From contig NZ_JAHKPV010000021.1 in assembly GCF_018860765.1 (NCBI RefSeq), forward strand, positions 861,845-925,844: a stretch of DNA of 64,000 nucleotides, given 5' to 3'. This document shows, piece after piece, positions 1-8,484 of this stretch (positions are counted from its first letter, which is position 1; each line of letters opens with the position of its first letter). The position numbers and the translations under genes were made by a program. A model generated the notes under the pieces. It was not told the DNA's origin. It did no database searches and saw only the letters and a program-made list of their open reading frames with translations. This stretch comes from Marinobacter salexigens (lineage in GTDB: Bacteria; Pseudomonadota; Gammaproteobacteria; Pseudomonadales; Oleiphilaceae).

Positions 1-2
1 GT

Positions 3-149
3 CTGGCGATGAGAAACTTCATGGAAGAGATGCGCAACGCCGGGCAAGTTACCGGAGGCGCAGCGCCATTCAATCAAACCGATCGCAAGGAATTCGCTGA
101 TAAACTCGACCGTTGGTTACAGCGCAATCGCAAGCCCGGCAACCACTAA
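3..149 (+). CDS. C-terminal end of an unidentified protein (partial)
   Basis: The frame is open from base 3 to a TAA at 147-149 and gives about 48 residues, rich in charged residues, ending in RKPGNH. The start lies before the window. The segment looks soluble and partly helical, and I do not recognise the family. Its last 33 bases overlap, tail to tail, a small ORF on the other strand (117-215). An alternative is that this frame is open by chance, but the composition (RNFMEEMR, DKLDRWLQR) looks like real protein. Confidence 0.5.
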   Translation: MAMRNFMEEMRNAGQVTGGAAPFNQTDRKEFADKLDRWLQRNRKPGNH

Positions 150-215
150 CGCAACAAAAAGACCGGCGCCAGCCGCAAGCTTTAACCCTTCAATCATTTC
201 CTGCTCTGCCGTCAT
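117..215 (-). CDS. possible 32-residue single-span membrane protein
   Basis: Read on the minus strand, an ATG at 215 is preceded by GGGAG with 8 bases between, a good ribosome binding site, and the frame runs 32 codons to TAA. The protein has an acidic polar head (MTAEQEMIEG) and then about 20 hydrophobic residues rich in Ala, Gly, Val and Leu, which is one transmembrane helix. I do not recognise a family. It overlaps the end of the neighbouring plus-strand gene by 33 bases. The ribosome binding site and the amphipathic layout support it; its short length makes it uncertain. Confidence 0.4.
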   Translation of the reverse strand: MTAEQEMIEGLKLAAGAGLFVALVVAGLAIAL

Positions 216-298
216 GGCTGTATCTCCCTGAGCTTATGGTGTAAACAGATCTTATGGAGTGTTTGTGCCTCTGTTAGGTGAGCACACATATATATTAA

Positions 299-313
299 TG
301 ATATTGATTATCA
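299..313. promoter_or_regulatory. Fur box upstream of the PQQ-type dehydrogenase
   Basis: The 15 bases TGATATTGATTATCA match the 7-1-7 Fur consensus at 13 of 14 defined positions. They lie in a longer perfect palindrome (AATGATA, five bases, TATCATT at 297-315). The site is 23 bases before the chosen ATG at 337 and overlaps an AT-rich stretch (289-298) that could hold the -10. This predicts iron repression of the downstream gene. Confidence 0.7.
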
Positions 314-336
314 TTTGCAATAAAAAGGAGAAAAAT

Positions 337-1461
337 ATGCTCTCTGCCCGATCGTTTGTCAGGCTAAGCAGTCTACTTTTGATATGGCTACCTCTTGCTG
401 CAACGAGTCAAACCTTCACCAGCGAGAACGTTCACTTCAAACTGGACACCGTTGCTAAGGGTCTTGAGCACCCGTGGAGCTTGGCGTTTCTGCCAAATGG
501 TTCTGTGCTCGTCACAGAAAGGGCGGGCCGACTGCGCATTATTCAAAATGGCAAATTGCTACCCAAAGCTGTTCGCGGCCTTCCATCGCTCGCTGTATCC
601 GGTCAGGGCGGGCTGCTAGATGTCCTCCTGCATCCAGATTTCCAGGAAAACAGAACTCTATTCCTCAGTTACGCCCACGGCTCCAGCAAGGGGATGACAA
701 CACGGGTCGCTCGCGCGGTGCTTGAGGAAGGGCAGCTAAAACAGGTAGCGGTCATCTTTGAAGCCCTCCCCCGCGCCAATACGGCGCGCCACTTTGGCGG
801 GCGAATGGCATTCGATAGATCCGGCTACCTCTATATCTCCGTTGGCGACCGCGGTGAGATGGACCGAGCTCAAGACACACTTGACGATGCAGGTGGGGTT
901 CACCGCCTCACGGTGAATGGTAAACCAGCGCCCGGTAATTCAGGGGTTAATGACACAAGCATCATCGACACGCTGTTCACTTGGGGAAACCGCAACATCC
1001 AGGGCATGACAGTACACCCGGACTCCGGTGATATCTGGACTCACGAGCACGGCCCACGCGGTGGTGACGAAATCAATATCTTAAAAGCCGACACAAATTA
1101 CGGGTGGCCCGAAATAACCTACGGCATCGGTTACTCTGGCCTTCCGATTACCCTAGATACCGCCAAGGAAGGCATGGCGCAGCCCTTGCACTACTGGGAT
1201 CCATCCATTGCACCTTCAGGCATGGCCTTTTACACCGGGTCCGAATTTCCTGAATGGCAAGGGAACTTATTCGTAGGTGCTCTCAAGTTGCGCAAGCTGG
1301 TTCGTTTGGAAATCGAAAACGGACAGGTAACTAATGAGGAAAATCTACTCATCAACTTGAAAGAACGAATACGCGACGTTCGAACAGGCCCAGATGGCGA
1401 ACTGTGGTTACTCACCGACTCGCCAGAAGGAAAAGTCTACCGGATTGTACCGGCTCAATGA
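337..1461 (+). CDS. yliI: PQQ-dependent sugar dehydrogenase (YliI/Asd family)
   Basis: This 374-residue exported protein belongs to the six-bladed beta-propeller family of soluble PQQ-dependent aldose dehydrogenases (GDH-B, E. coli YliI). These oxidise sugars in the periplasm. The start at 337 is preferred because AAGGAG lies just upstream and the product begins with a signal peptide (residues 1 to about 22, ending LAAT). Family motifs are clear: HPWSLAFLPNG, VLVTERAGRL, HFGGRMAFD, THEHGPRGGDEIN and NYGWPEITYG. A longer in-frame start at 259 would run through the Fur box and is less likely. The gene ends 7 bases inside the convergent GFA gene. The Fur box suggests induction under iron limitation. 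The substrate is not evident from sequence. Confidence 0.85.
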   Translation: MLSARSFVRLSSLLLIWLPLAATSQTFTSENVHFKLDTVAKGLEHPWSLAFLPNGSVLVTERAGRLRIIQNGKLLPKAVRGLPSLAVSGQGGLLDVLLHPDFQENRTLFLSYAHGSSKGMTTRVARAVLEEGQLKQVAVIFEALPRANTARHFGGRMAFDRSGYLYISVGDRGEMDRAQDTLDDAGGVHRLTVNGKPAPGNSGVNDTSIIDTLFTWGNRNIQGMTVHPDSGDIWTHEHGPRGGDEINILKADTNYGWPEITYGIGYSGLPITLDTAKEGMAQPLHYWDPSIAPSGMAFYTGSEFPEWQGNLFVGALKLRKLVRLEIENGQVTNEENLLINLKERIRDVRTGPDGELWLLTDSPEGKVYRIVPAQ

Positions 1462-1868
1462 GGATCGCCGGTACGCTCGGTTTTTTCGTACTGAGCAATA
1501 GTATCGGTAATCTCAAACCAGTCGGATTTTGAGCCAGTATAAACATGCTGCGCAGGGCCTTTGCCCAGAGGCTCGTTAATGACGCCAACACGCAAGCGGA
1601 GAATCCCGGGAATAGCATCCACTCGGCTATACAGCTGGCTGCCACAACGGCTACAAAATGCCCGATACTTTCCCGGACGCGACTCGTACTCGGTGAGTTT
1701 TTCTTCTCCGGATAGGAACCGGAAACGAACCTTCTGAACCGGGGAACTGGCAGAAAAAGCACTGCCATGAGCACGGCGACACTGGCTGCAATGGCAGAGT
1801 GATATAGGCCCAAGAGGGCCTTCGTATTCAAAAGTAATATCGCCACACAGGCACTGACCGGTATACAT
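1455..1868 (-). CDS. GFA/CENP-V domain zinc protein
   Basis: About 137 residues of the GFA (glutathione-dependent formaldehyde-activating enzyme-like) fold. Zinc-binding cysteines appear in the usual order: GQCLCG near the start, CHCSQCRRAHG around residue 25, and FCSRCGSQLY around residue 70. The family includes a proposed S-hydroxymethylglutathione synthase, but most members have no proven reaction. I chose the ATG at 1868 because TAGGA lies 5 bases upstream. Longer starts at 1889 (ATG) and 1892 (GTG) lack a ribosome binding site. The preceding minus-strand gene is a glutaredoxin/GST-like protein, so a thiol-related role is possible. Confidence 0.8.
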   Translation of the reverse strand: MYTGQCLCGDITFEYEGPLGPISLCHCSQCRRAHGSAFSASSPVQKVRFRFLSGEEKLTEYESRPGKYRAFCSRCGSQLYSRVDAIPGILRLRVGVINEPLGKGPAQHVYTGSKSDWFEITDTIAQYEKTERTGDPH

Positions 1869-1895
1869 AGGCGTCCTAACAGATTGCATCACGTT

Positions 1896-1919
1896 GCTAT
1901 CGAGCTTCTGCTCGATAGC
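1896..1919. other. perfect 10-bp hairpin between two minus-strand genes
   Basis: GCTATCGAGC, a four-base loop, then GCTCGATAGC. It lies 54 bases past the stop of the glutaredoxin/GST-like gene and 28 bases before the chosen GFA start. No T-run follows on either strand, so it is not a classic intrinsic terminator. It may be an mRNA-stabilising or attenuating hairpin. Confidence 0.5.
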
Positions 1920-1972
1920 AGGCTATGATACCCGTCTAATTGACCATGAAACAGAGTGAATGACGACTGGAT

Positions 1973-2740
1973 TTAACCATATTGCTCATTCAGATAGTCC
2001 AGTATACGCGCAGATTCAAACAACCCTTCACCGGTATTCGGGTCTTCAAGGTAAGGCACCTGAACTCGACCGTGAGCCTTGAAGAAAGCATCACGCTTGC
2101 CGCCAGCTATAGGCTTGTACGGCCCGGGCTTGAGACGTTGCTTGGCAGGGCCAATTTCAGTCCAGTGTTCTTTGCCCAAATTATGCAGAGTGTATGGAAG
2201 TTCCAGCTTGCACAGTTTCTCGCGCACCAAACGAGAGAATGGACTACCCTCAAAACTCCACAAATGCAGCGGTTGCTTTGGCTGTTTTCCTGCATTGGCT
2301 CGCAACCCTCTCATAGCACTTGCGACAGAGGCTATCGAGCCCAAAACCGGTTGCCAAACTCGCTGACGATAGTAGCTAGGCACCGGCCTTCCTGCATACT
2401 GGCGGAAAAGATACTCGATAATGGCTTCCGACTCATACATCACGGTTTCGGTATTACGATCAACCAATAAAGGGAACTGTTGCTTGCCCCCCGTTGCTTC
2501 AGCCTGCGCCCGAAAAACTCGCCCGCCCTTGGGGCACGGTCGAATTTGCACATCAAGATTGAGTGCGGTCAATGCTTCACGAACTCGCCGACAATATGGG
2601 CACCCCTCCATGTCGTAAAGCACCAAGGGTTGTTCAGGTTGCGGCACAGCCTTTACTACAAGGCAACCACGCCAAGCCGTTAGCGATGACGTTGCGACAG
2701 AACCAAGCACATTTGCGTGATGGGCCAACATATTAAGCAT
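1973..2740 (-). CDS. tandem glutaredoxin/GST N-terminal domain protein
   Basis: The 255-residue protein carries two thioredoxin-fold GST_N domains. The first (about residues 38-115) has a redox motif EGCPYCRRVREAL, like glutaredoxin CPYC. The second (about 158-255) begins LWSFEGSPFSRLVREKL, with serine in place of the cysteines, and each ends in an ESxxIxxYL segment. This matches a family of double-thioredoxin proteins in marine gammaproteobacteria and algae with unproven thiol-transfer roles. The ATG at 2740 follows GAGGA with a 9-base spacer. The N-terminal 35 residues could be a weak membrane or targeting segment. Confidence 0.8.
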   Translation of the reverse strand: MLNMLAHHANVLGSVATSSLTAWRGCLVVKAVPQPEQPLVLYDMEGCPYCRRVREALTALNLDVQIRPCPKGGRVFRAQAEATGGKQQFPLLVDRNTETVMYESEAIIEYLFRQYAGRPVPSYYRQRVWQPVLGSIASVASAMRGLRANAGKQPKQPLHLWSFEGSPFSRLVREKLCKLELPYTLHNLGKEHWTEIGPAKQRLKPGPYKPIAGGKRDAFFKAHGRVQVPYLEDPNTGEGLFESARILDYLNEQYG

Positions 2741-2997
2741 AGAGCAATTCCTCTGGTGAGAATGCCATCATTATCACTAAACATGTCGCCTTTACATTGG
2801 CCGATACTACCGGCTGGTACCGACAGCAACGCAACTTACACACCGTGACAAACTTCAATACAAACAAACCATCTACTGGCATTTATTAACGTCATGTAGA
2901 GGTTTTCTGCATAGTACAATGAACAAAGATGGGCTATTGTTTAATCAGCGGGTCTATCCGCACATTTCTTAGTCTGGCCAATATGGTGATCACGGGC

Positions 2998-4566
2998 ATG
3001 TCGCATACGAATAGCGCAGGAAAAATCAGCCGTAAGATACGGCGCCCAGCCTTGATCCTTGCTACAGCTATCGCACTAGCACCGGCTTTGGCGTACCAGC
3101 CATACGCGCTGGCAGCGGATGGTGACGATAAGAGCTACAGCGACAATCGTCTTTGGGCCAGCCAAATGCAAGATTACGCCGCGAAGTCCCTTAACAGTGA
3201 TGAAGCATTGAGTATGGCTGCTGTGCCTCTGAACGGCCCGGGGCTTGATCAGCACATCAATGCCGATATACCCATGAGCCCTGGCTCTATTATGAAGGTG
3301 ATCACAACCTATGCTGCGCTGGAAATCTTGGGCCCTACGCATCACTGGGATACAGATTTTCTAACAGACGGGCAAATGGTCGGTGATACCCTTAAAGGGA
3401 ACCTGTATGTACGTTTTGGCGGCGATCCAAAACTGACATTCGAGCGGCTATGGACAACCCTGCGGGAACTTCGCGACATGGGTGTAAACCGTATTGAGGG
3501 CAATCTCGTTCTGGATGGCAGCTACTTCAAGGTAGATGGAGGTTTTCCTGCATTTGCTGACAACGGCAGCAATCCATTCGCACCATTTTTGGTTGAGCCA
3601 TCGGCTTACCTCACCAACCTCAACCTTTTGCACTTTCAAATTCGAGCAGACGAACGCGGCACACAAGCTTGGAGCACGCCCGCTTTGAGCGAAGTCGTTA
3701 TCGACAGCCGGGTAACCGCCGTACCTGAAGGGCCCTGCCCCGCACGCCGGAATTTCGATTGGCAGCCCGTGGTGCAAGAAGGTGGCCAGATAACCGTGCG
3801 AGTAACAGGCGAATTGCCACAGGGATGCCGCACGACAGCCTATTTCTCTTTATTGCCCCACGAGCAATACAGCGCTTCGATGATTCGTTCTTTGCTTGGT
3901 GAGATGGGCATTATTCTGTCTGGCGGGAACCAGACCGGAACCACTCCGGAAACTGCACGACTGGTAATGAAAACCACCTCACCCGATTTGGTGACCATGG
4001 TAAGGGACATCAATAAGTGGAGCAGTAACGTGATGGCACGGCAGCTATTGCTGACTATTGGCGCCCAAAATCGGCTGGACACCGAAAGCGATGACCGCGT
4101 TGCCGGCATACGCGTTATTTACGATTGGCTTGAGAACAAGGGCATCGATACCGCGGGTATGGTCATCGACAACGGGGCCGGCCTAACACGCCACGGCAGA
4201 ATTACTGCAAGACAGGGCACCAAGATCCTACAACATGCTTGGAATAGCCCCTACTCGTCAGACCTTATGGCTTCTATGCCTATTATCGCTATGGACGGAA
4301 CCATGGCACGGCGCCTCCGCAATACCGGCATGGATGGAGAAGGCCGCATCAAAACCGGTTATCTTGAGAATGTTCGCTCCATCGCGGGCTTTACGCGAGA
4401 CGAGAACAATACAACTTGGGCTGTTGTAGGCATGGTGAATAATGACCCTGCCTGGAATGGCCAAGCCGTGCTTGACCGGATTCTCTACTCCCTGCACTTT
4501 CAGCCCCCTACCGGAACGGCTCTATCGCAAGCAGGTTCGGGCAACTCAGGCACATCGGTCCAATAA
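2998..4566 (+). CDS. dacB: D-alanyl-D-alanine carboxypeptidase/endopeptidase (PBP4)
   Basis: A class C low-molecular-weight penicillin-binding protein that trims and cleaves peptidoglycan peptides in the periplasm. The catalytic motifs are present: SPGSIMK (SxxK, nucleophile serine), SSN in KWSSNVMARQ, and IKTGYLENV (KTG). A signal peptide follows the basic stretch KISRKIRR. About 522 residues from the ATG at 2998, which is longer than E. coli DacB at about 477. Starts at 2929 and 2983 are also open. I prefer 2998 because it gives a compact signal peptide, though the ribosome binding site is weak for all three. Stands alone, with the next genes on the other strand. Confidence 0.88.
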   Translation: MSHTNSAGKISRKIRRPALILATAIALAPALAYQPYALAADGDDKSYSDNRLWASQMQDYAAKSLNSDEALSMAAVPLNGPGLDQHINADIPMSPGSIMKVITTYAALEILGPTHHWDTDFLTDGQMVGDTLKGNLYVRFGGDPKLTFERLWTTLRELRDMGVNRIEGNLVLDGSYFKVDGGFPAFADNGSNPFAPFLVEPSAYLTNLNLLHFQIRADERGTQAWSTPALSEVVIDSRVTAVPEGPCPARRNFDWQPVVQEGGQITVRVTGELPQGCRTTAYFSLLPHEQYSASMIRSLLGEMGIILSGGNQTGTTPETARLVMKTTSPDLVTMVRDINKWSSNVMARQLLLTIGAQNRLDTESDDRVAGIRVIYDWLENKGIDTAGMVIDNGAGLTRHGRITARQGTKILQHAWNSPYSSDLMASMPIIAMDGTMARRLRNTGMDGEGRIKTGYLENVRSIAGFTRDENNTTWAVVGMVNNDPAWNGQAVLDRILYSLHFQPPTGTALSQAGSGNSGTSVQ

Positions 4567-4600
4567 AAAGGGCGCCTCGGTTTAATCCGGGGCAGCTCTA

Positions 4601-4858
4601 TTACGGAACGTTGCTGTCCTTAAGGCGCGACCCCAAGGTCATCTCCGTAAGTTTCACCGCAACAGGCGCAATGAAAGTTACCAGCGGAAATGCCACCGCC
4701 CATGCCACTAAAAAAGCGGGAATCCAGCGATACAAAAAGGCGCTATCCATCCCTGTGTTGATGAAGGTGATGACCCCGGACATCAATAGGGACATCATTC
4801 CAGACATATAAAATCCAAACACTAGCTGTCGCAAACGGGCGGGTTTAATTCGGCTCAT
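4601..4858 (-). CDS. DUF2798 small membrane protein
   Basis: 85 residues with two hydrophobic helices (about residues 12-36 and 46-72), matching the DUF2798 pattern of two-span inner membrane proteins with no known function. The ATG at 4858 has AGGAG five bases upstream, which decides the start. A longer open frame to 5020 has no such signal and would give an unrelated N-terminus. Convergent with dacB. Confidence 0.75.
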   Translation of the reverse strand: MSRIKPARLRQLVFGFYMSGMMSLLMSGVITFINTGMDSAFLYRWIPAFLVAWAVAFPLVTFIAPVAVKLTEMTLGSRLKDSNVP

Positions 4859-5002
4859 GGACTCTCCTGATTCAGGTACTGGTCTTTTAATAGCTACATC
4901 TGAAAGCTTCGGGGTGTCGTACACTGTACGTACCAAAGCAAGACATAATAGTGAGCTTGCAATCATTTTTCGATAGGCTTTTTTTGCCGAGCAAGGCGTC
5001 TT

Positions 5003-5911
5003 ATGGATCAGTATGGACATTTATCCAAAGTACATAGCATACGAACGGCAGCGCTCTTACTTGTTACAGTTCTTTTTATTTCCGGGTGCAGCTCAACCCG
5101 ATTGGCATACCGTTACGCCGACTGGGGCATTGTTTGGTGGGTTGAGGATTTTATTTCGCTCTCTCAAGCTCAAGAGCAGCGGCTAAACGCGGACATTGAG
5201 AGGTTAAAGCAATGGCACTGTAGCACCGAGCTTCCGCGCTACCGGGCTTGGCTCAACAATATCGACAATGATTTAGTTTCCGGCAAACCGAACCCAGAAG
5301 CTGTTAGCCGCCTACAAGACCAACTTGTTAGCTTCTTTCCGCCTTTAATGCAGAGCATCACACCTGTTGCTATCAGCCTTCTCTCCAGCCTAAGTGATGA
5401 ACAGGTGCGCGAGCTGGCAGGCAACATGGAAGAAAACCACAAGAAACTGAAAGAAGAATTTTTGGCTGGTGATGCTGAATCAATTGCGCAAGCACGAGCG
5501 GAACGGACAATGGAACGAGCAGAGCGTTGGCTAGGCAACTTGAACGATAGCCAACAAGCAATCATCAATATCTGGTCCGAAAGCCGCACAGGACAAACCA
5601 AAATCTGGCTTGAAGGCCGTAGAAACTGGCAAAAGGCCCTGTTAGTGGCTCTAGAAAATCGCCGGGAGGCGGCGTTTGAACACGAAATCAGTGAACTAAT
5701 CAACAATCCGGAAGCAGGCCGTGGCGATGCCTACGCACAAAGAACGGATGAAGGCATGGCAGCTATGTCTTCATTAATTCAAGACCTGCTACAAGCAAGC
5801 CAACCTTCACAACGTGATCACTTGGCCCAGCGGACGTCAGAATTAAACGGCGACTTCAAAGCCCTTACCTGCAAGCCTGGCTCGGAAGTCGCCGTGCAAT
5901 CTAACCAATAA
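5003..5911 (+). CDS. DUF6279 family lipoprotein
   Basis: 302 residues. The N-terminus is a lipoprotein signal: a short basic region, a hydrophobic core (TAALLLVTVLF) and the lipobox ISGC with cysteine at residue 29. The mature part starts STRLAYRYADWGIVWWVEDF, typical of DUF6279 proteins, and is then alpha-helical and rich in Glu, Gln and Arg. The family is common in marine gammaproteobacteria and has no assigned function. The serine residues after the lipobox cysteine suggest outer-membrane sorting. Its stop abuts the stop of the convergent SDR gene at 5912. Confidence 0.75.
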   Translation: MDQYGHLSKVHSIRTAALLLVTVLFISGCSSTRLAYRYADWGIVWWVEDFISLSQAQEQRLNADIERLKQWHCSTELPRYRAWLNNIDNDLVSGKPNPEAVSRLQDQLVSFFPPLMQSITPVAISLLSSLSDEQVRELAGNMEENHKKLKEEFLAGDAESIAQARAERTMERAERWLGNLNDSQQAIINIWSESRTGQTKIWLEGRRNWQKALLVALENRREAAFEHEISELINNPEAGRGDAYAQRTDEGMAAMSSLIQDLLQASQPSQRDHLAQRTSELNGDFKALTCKPGSEVAVQSNQ

Positions 5912-6682
5912 TTAGATTGTAAGATAACCACCGTCTGCATTGATGCAGGCGCCCGTGGTGTAGCTGGAAGCGCTCGATGCGAGATAGAGCACCGTACCCG
6001 CCATTTCGCTTGGATCGGCCACCCGCTTCATGGGAATGTGCGCCATAGCCTGCTTCTTGATGGCTTCGTTGGTGGTCAAGGCACTGGCAAACTTGGTGTC
6101 TGTCAAACCCGGCAATAAGGCGTTAACGCGGATATTCTGCTGACCCAGCTCCATTGCAAACGATTTAGTCATAGAGATAACCGCCGCTTTAGTGACCGAG
6201 TAAATCCCTTGGTAATGTCCAGGATTCACACCGTTTACCGACGCTACGTTAATGATCGAACCACCGCCGTTTTTCTTCATCAGTTGCGAGCCACGGGCAC
6301 ACATAAAGAAGTAACCACGAATGTTCACGTCTACGGTTTTGTGGAAGGCGCCAAGGTCTGTGTCTTCAACCGGGCCGAAATACGGGTTGGCGGCGGCGTT
6401 GTTCACCAGAATATCCAACTTGCCGTGCTCTTTTTCGATATGAGCCCAAATGGCTTCAACCTGATCCATCTCGCCAATATGGCAGGCGTAGGCTTCTGCA
6501 CTACCGCCAGCCTCGCGGATACTGCTTGCTACGGTTTCACAGCCATCAATCTTGCGGCTGGTTACAATCACATGGGCACCATAATCTGCCAGCGTGCGCG
6601 CGATACTCTCGCCAATTCCACGGCTGGCACCGGTGATTAGGGCGGTTTTCCCGGTCAAGTCAAACAGATCTTTCTTGCTCAT
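5912..6682 (-). CDS. short-chain dehydrogenase/reductase
   Basis: 256 residues of the classical SDR family. It has the nucleotide-binding glycine motif TGASRGIG (about residue 18), NNAA, the catalytic serine in NVASVNG and the YxxxK pair in IYSVTKAA. It is the last gene of the minus-strand cluster starting with an acyl-CoA dehydrogenase at 10690, with 17 bases between it and the histidine phosphatase gene. GAGGTG precedes the ATG. The context suggests oxidation or reduction of a hydroxyacyl- or oxoacyl-CoA. FabG-like activity cannot be separated by sequence alone. Confidence 0.88.
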   Translation of the reverse strand: MSKKDLFDLTGKTALITGASRGIGESIARTLADYGAHVIVTSRKIDGCETVASSIREAGGSAEAYACHIGEMDQVEAIWAHIEKEHGKLDILVNNAAANPYFGPVEDTDLGAFHKTVDVNIRGYFFMCARGSQLMKKNGGGSIINVASVNGVNPGHYQGIYSVTKAAVISMTKSFAMELGQQNIRVNALLPGLTDTKFASALTTNEAIKKQAMAHIPMKRVADPSEMAGTVLYLASSASSYTTGACINADGGYLTI

Positions 6683-6699
6683 TCGTTCACCTCAATTCG

Positions 6700-7389
6700 T
6701 TATCGGAACGTCACCAGAGCGGGGTCTTCCGCTTCAAGGTGGCTATAGTTGTTGAAAACAGACAGGCTGCGGCGCCCCGAGGAGTACAGCACTCGGGTAA
6801 CGCTGGTATTGGCAATGACTTCGTTCAACCCTAATGCCCGCTCGTCGCTCAGACTTAGAAGATGCTGGCACATAACGGCGATTGGCCCGCCGGATGTAGA
6901 CACGAGAACATCGCCACCATCCGCATACTCGATCATTTCGTCGAAGGCTGCGAGAACCCGTGCTTGGAAACCTGCCCAGGTTTCATCGTATTCGGCATCG
7001 TGCTGACCGGAGGCCCAGCGGCGAACAGCTTCAACAAATGCCTTCTGAAAGGCTGCTGCGGGTTTTGGAGACGCAGCAAGCTCCTTAGCCATGACCTGCC
7101 GATCACGCCACTGGGGGCGGTAACAGTTTACGATGGACTCGTGATCAAATTCGTTAAAACCCCGAGCAACCTGCATATCCGGCAGATTAGCTCCGTACCC
7201 AGTTGCAATGGCCTCTACGGTTTCCCGGTGACGCTGTAAGTTGCCGCCAAAAATCGCTGCCGGTTCGTATTTACCGGCCATCCATCGACCAAGAACCTTG
7301 CCTTGCTCCCAGCCCTTTTTGGAAAGTTGGTCATAATTCTCTTTACCAAAACTGGCTTGGCCATGGCGCACCAAGTAAACAGTAGCCAT
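6700..7389 (-). CDS. histidine phosphatase family protein
   Basis: 229 residues. The catalytic signature YLVRHGQAS lies at residues 5-13 with the phospho-accepting histidine in RHG. A second conserved histidine is likely in the VSTSGGPI region, although the usual GH is replaced here by SG. The family removes phosphate from small molecules or proteins. The start ATG overlaps the stop of the upstream kinase-like gene (TAATG at 7389), so the two are translationally coupled. That pairing of an APH-like kinase and a phosphatase in one operon is informative for a pathway that uses a phosphorylated acyl-CoA intermediate. Confidence 0.82.
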   Translation of the reverse strand: MATVYLVRHGQASFGKENYDQLSKKGWEQGKVLGRWMAGKYEPAAIFGGNLQRHRETVEAIATGYGANLPDMQVARGFNEFDHESIVNCYRPQWRDRQVMAKELAASPKPAAAFQKAFVEAVRRWASGQHDAEYDETWAGFQARVLAAFDEMIEYADGGDVLVSTSGGPIAVMCQHLLSLSDERALGLNEVIANTSVTRVLYSSGRRSLSVFNNYSHLEAEDPALVTFR

Positions 7390-8453
7390 TAAAGGGAGCT
7401 CTCCGAGATCAAACGCTTACACCTCTTTTCAAGATAGTTCGCCGCATGGCCAAACGCTGCAAAGCGCTTGTCACTGGTTTGACCGTGGTAGAAGCGGTAA
7501 TAGATCTGCTGCACGATCACCGCCAAGCGGAACAACCCGTAGATTTCATAGAAATCGAAGTTCTCCGCCCGAAAGCCTGACTTCTCCATGTAATAGGCCA
7601 CTACTTCCTTACGGGTAAGCATACCCGCACGATGGGTGGGCTGGCGGCGCAGCATCTGGAAAGGCCCTTCGTCGTCAGCCTCAATCCAGTAGGCCAGCGT
7701 GTTGCCCAGATCCATCAGCGGATCACCAATGGTGGCCATTTCCCAGTCCAATACACCAATCACTTCAAAAGGGTTGTCTGGGTTCAGCACTACATTGTCG
7801 AAACGGAAGTCGTTATGGATAACAACTTGCGCAATATCGTTCGGCATTTTTTCGCTGAGCCAAGTCATCACTTCCTCGAAGTCGCCAACGTCATCAGTGC
7901 GAGCCTTGCGGAAACGATCGCTCCAGCCACCGATCTGTCGCTGAACGTAGCCCTCGCCCTTCCCCAGAGAATCGAGACCTGCGGCTTTGGCGTCAACAAG
8001 GTGCAGGTCTACCATCTTGTCGATCACACTCAGACACAGTTTGCGTGTGTCGGCTTCGTTTAACTCCAGATCGTCTGGGAAGTTTTGGCGCAAAATGATG
8101 CCTTTCATTCGCTCCATCACATAAAAATCGCACCCCAGCACATCGTGATCATCGCAAATGGCTATGATGTCGGGCACATAGGGGTAAACAGGCTTAAGCG
8201 CCTGCATTACCTTCGCTTCGCGCAGCATGTCGTGGGCAGATTTTGCAATTTTTCCAAACGGTGGGCGGCGCAAAACAAATGATCGGTCGCCATAGTCCAC
8301 CTGATACGTCAGGTTGGAGGCACCTCCCGGGTATTGGCGGATGACTGGCTCGCCGGTCAGATTGGGGATGGCCCCTTTCATGAAGTGATCTACTGCTGCA
8401 AGATCCAGCTCTTCACCTTCGCGAATAGCTTGTGCCTGATCAATCTGGGTCAT
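7389..8453 (-). CDS. APH-like phosphotransferase (ACAD10/11 kinase-domain type)
   Basis: 354 residues of the aminoglycoside phosphotransferase/choline kinase fold. Visible motifs are the ATP lobe (YQVDYGDRSFVLRRPP), the catalytic loop VIHNDFRFDNVVLNP and the metal-binding GVLDWEMATIGDPLMDLG. The sequence resembles the kinase half of animal ACAD10/ACAD11 and LvaA of Pseudomonas putida, which phosphorylate 4-hydroxyacyl-CoA. It lies in the same operon as an ACAD11-like dehydrogenase, which supports that role over antibiotic resistance. The substrate remains an inference. Confidence 0.85.
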   Translation of the reverse strand: MTQIDQAQAIREGEELDLAAVDHFMKGAIPNLTGEPVIRQYPGGASNLTYQVDYGDRSFVLRRPPFGKIAKSAHDMLREAKVMQALKPVYPYVPDIIAICDDHDVLGCDFYVMERMKGIILRQNFPDDLELNEADTRKLCLSVIDKMVDLHLVDAKAAGLDSLGKGEGYVQRQIGGWSDRFRKARTDDVGDFEEVMTWLSEKMPNDIAQVVIHNDFRFDNVVLNPDNPFEVIGVLDWEMATIGDPLMDLGNTLAYWIEADDEGPFQMLRRQPTHRAGMLTRKEVVAYYMEKSGFRAENFDFYEIYGLFRLAVIVQQIYYRFYHGQTSDKRFAAFGHAANYLEKRCKRLISESSL

Positions 8454-8484
8454 TCATCTCTCTCCTTTTGTTCCCGGGTGCTGG

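Noticed and set aside
4574..4593. short hairpin after dacB (GCCTCGG, six bases, CCGGGGC)
   Set aside because: Seven pairs with one wobble and no T-run; too weak to call a terminator.
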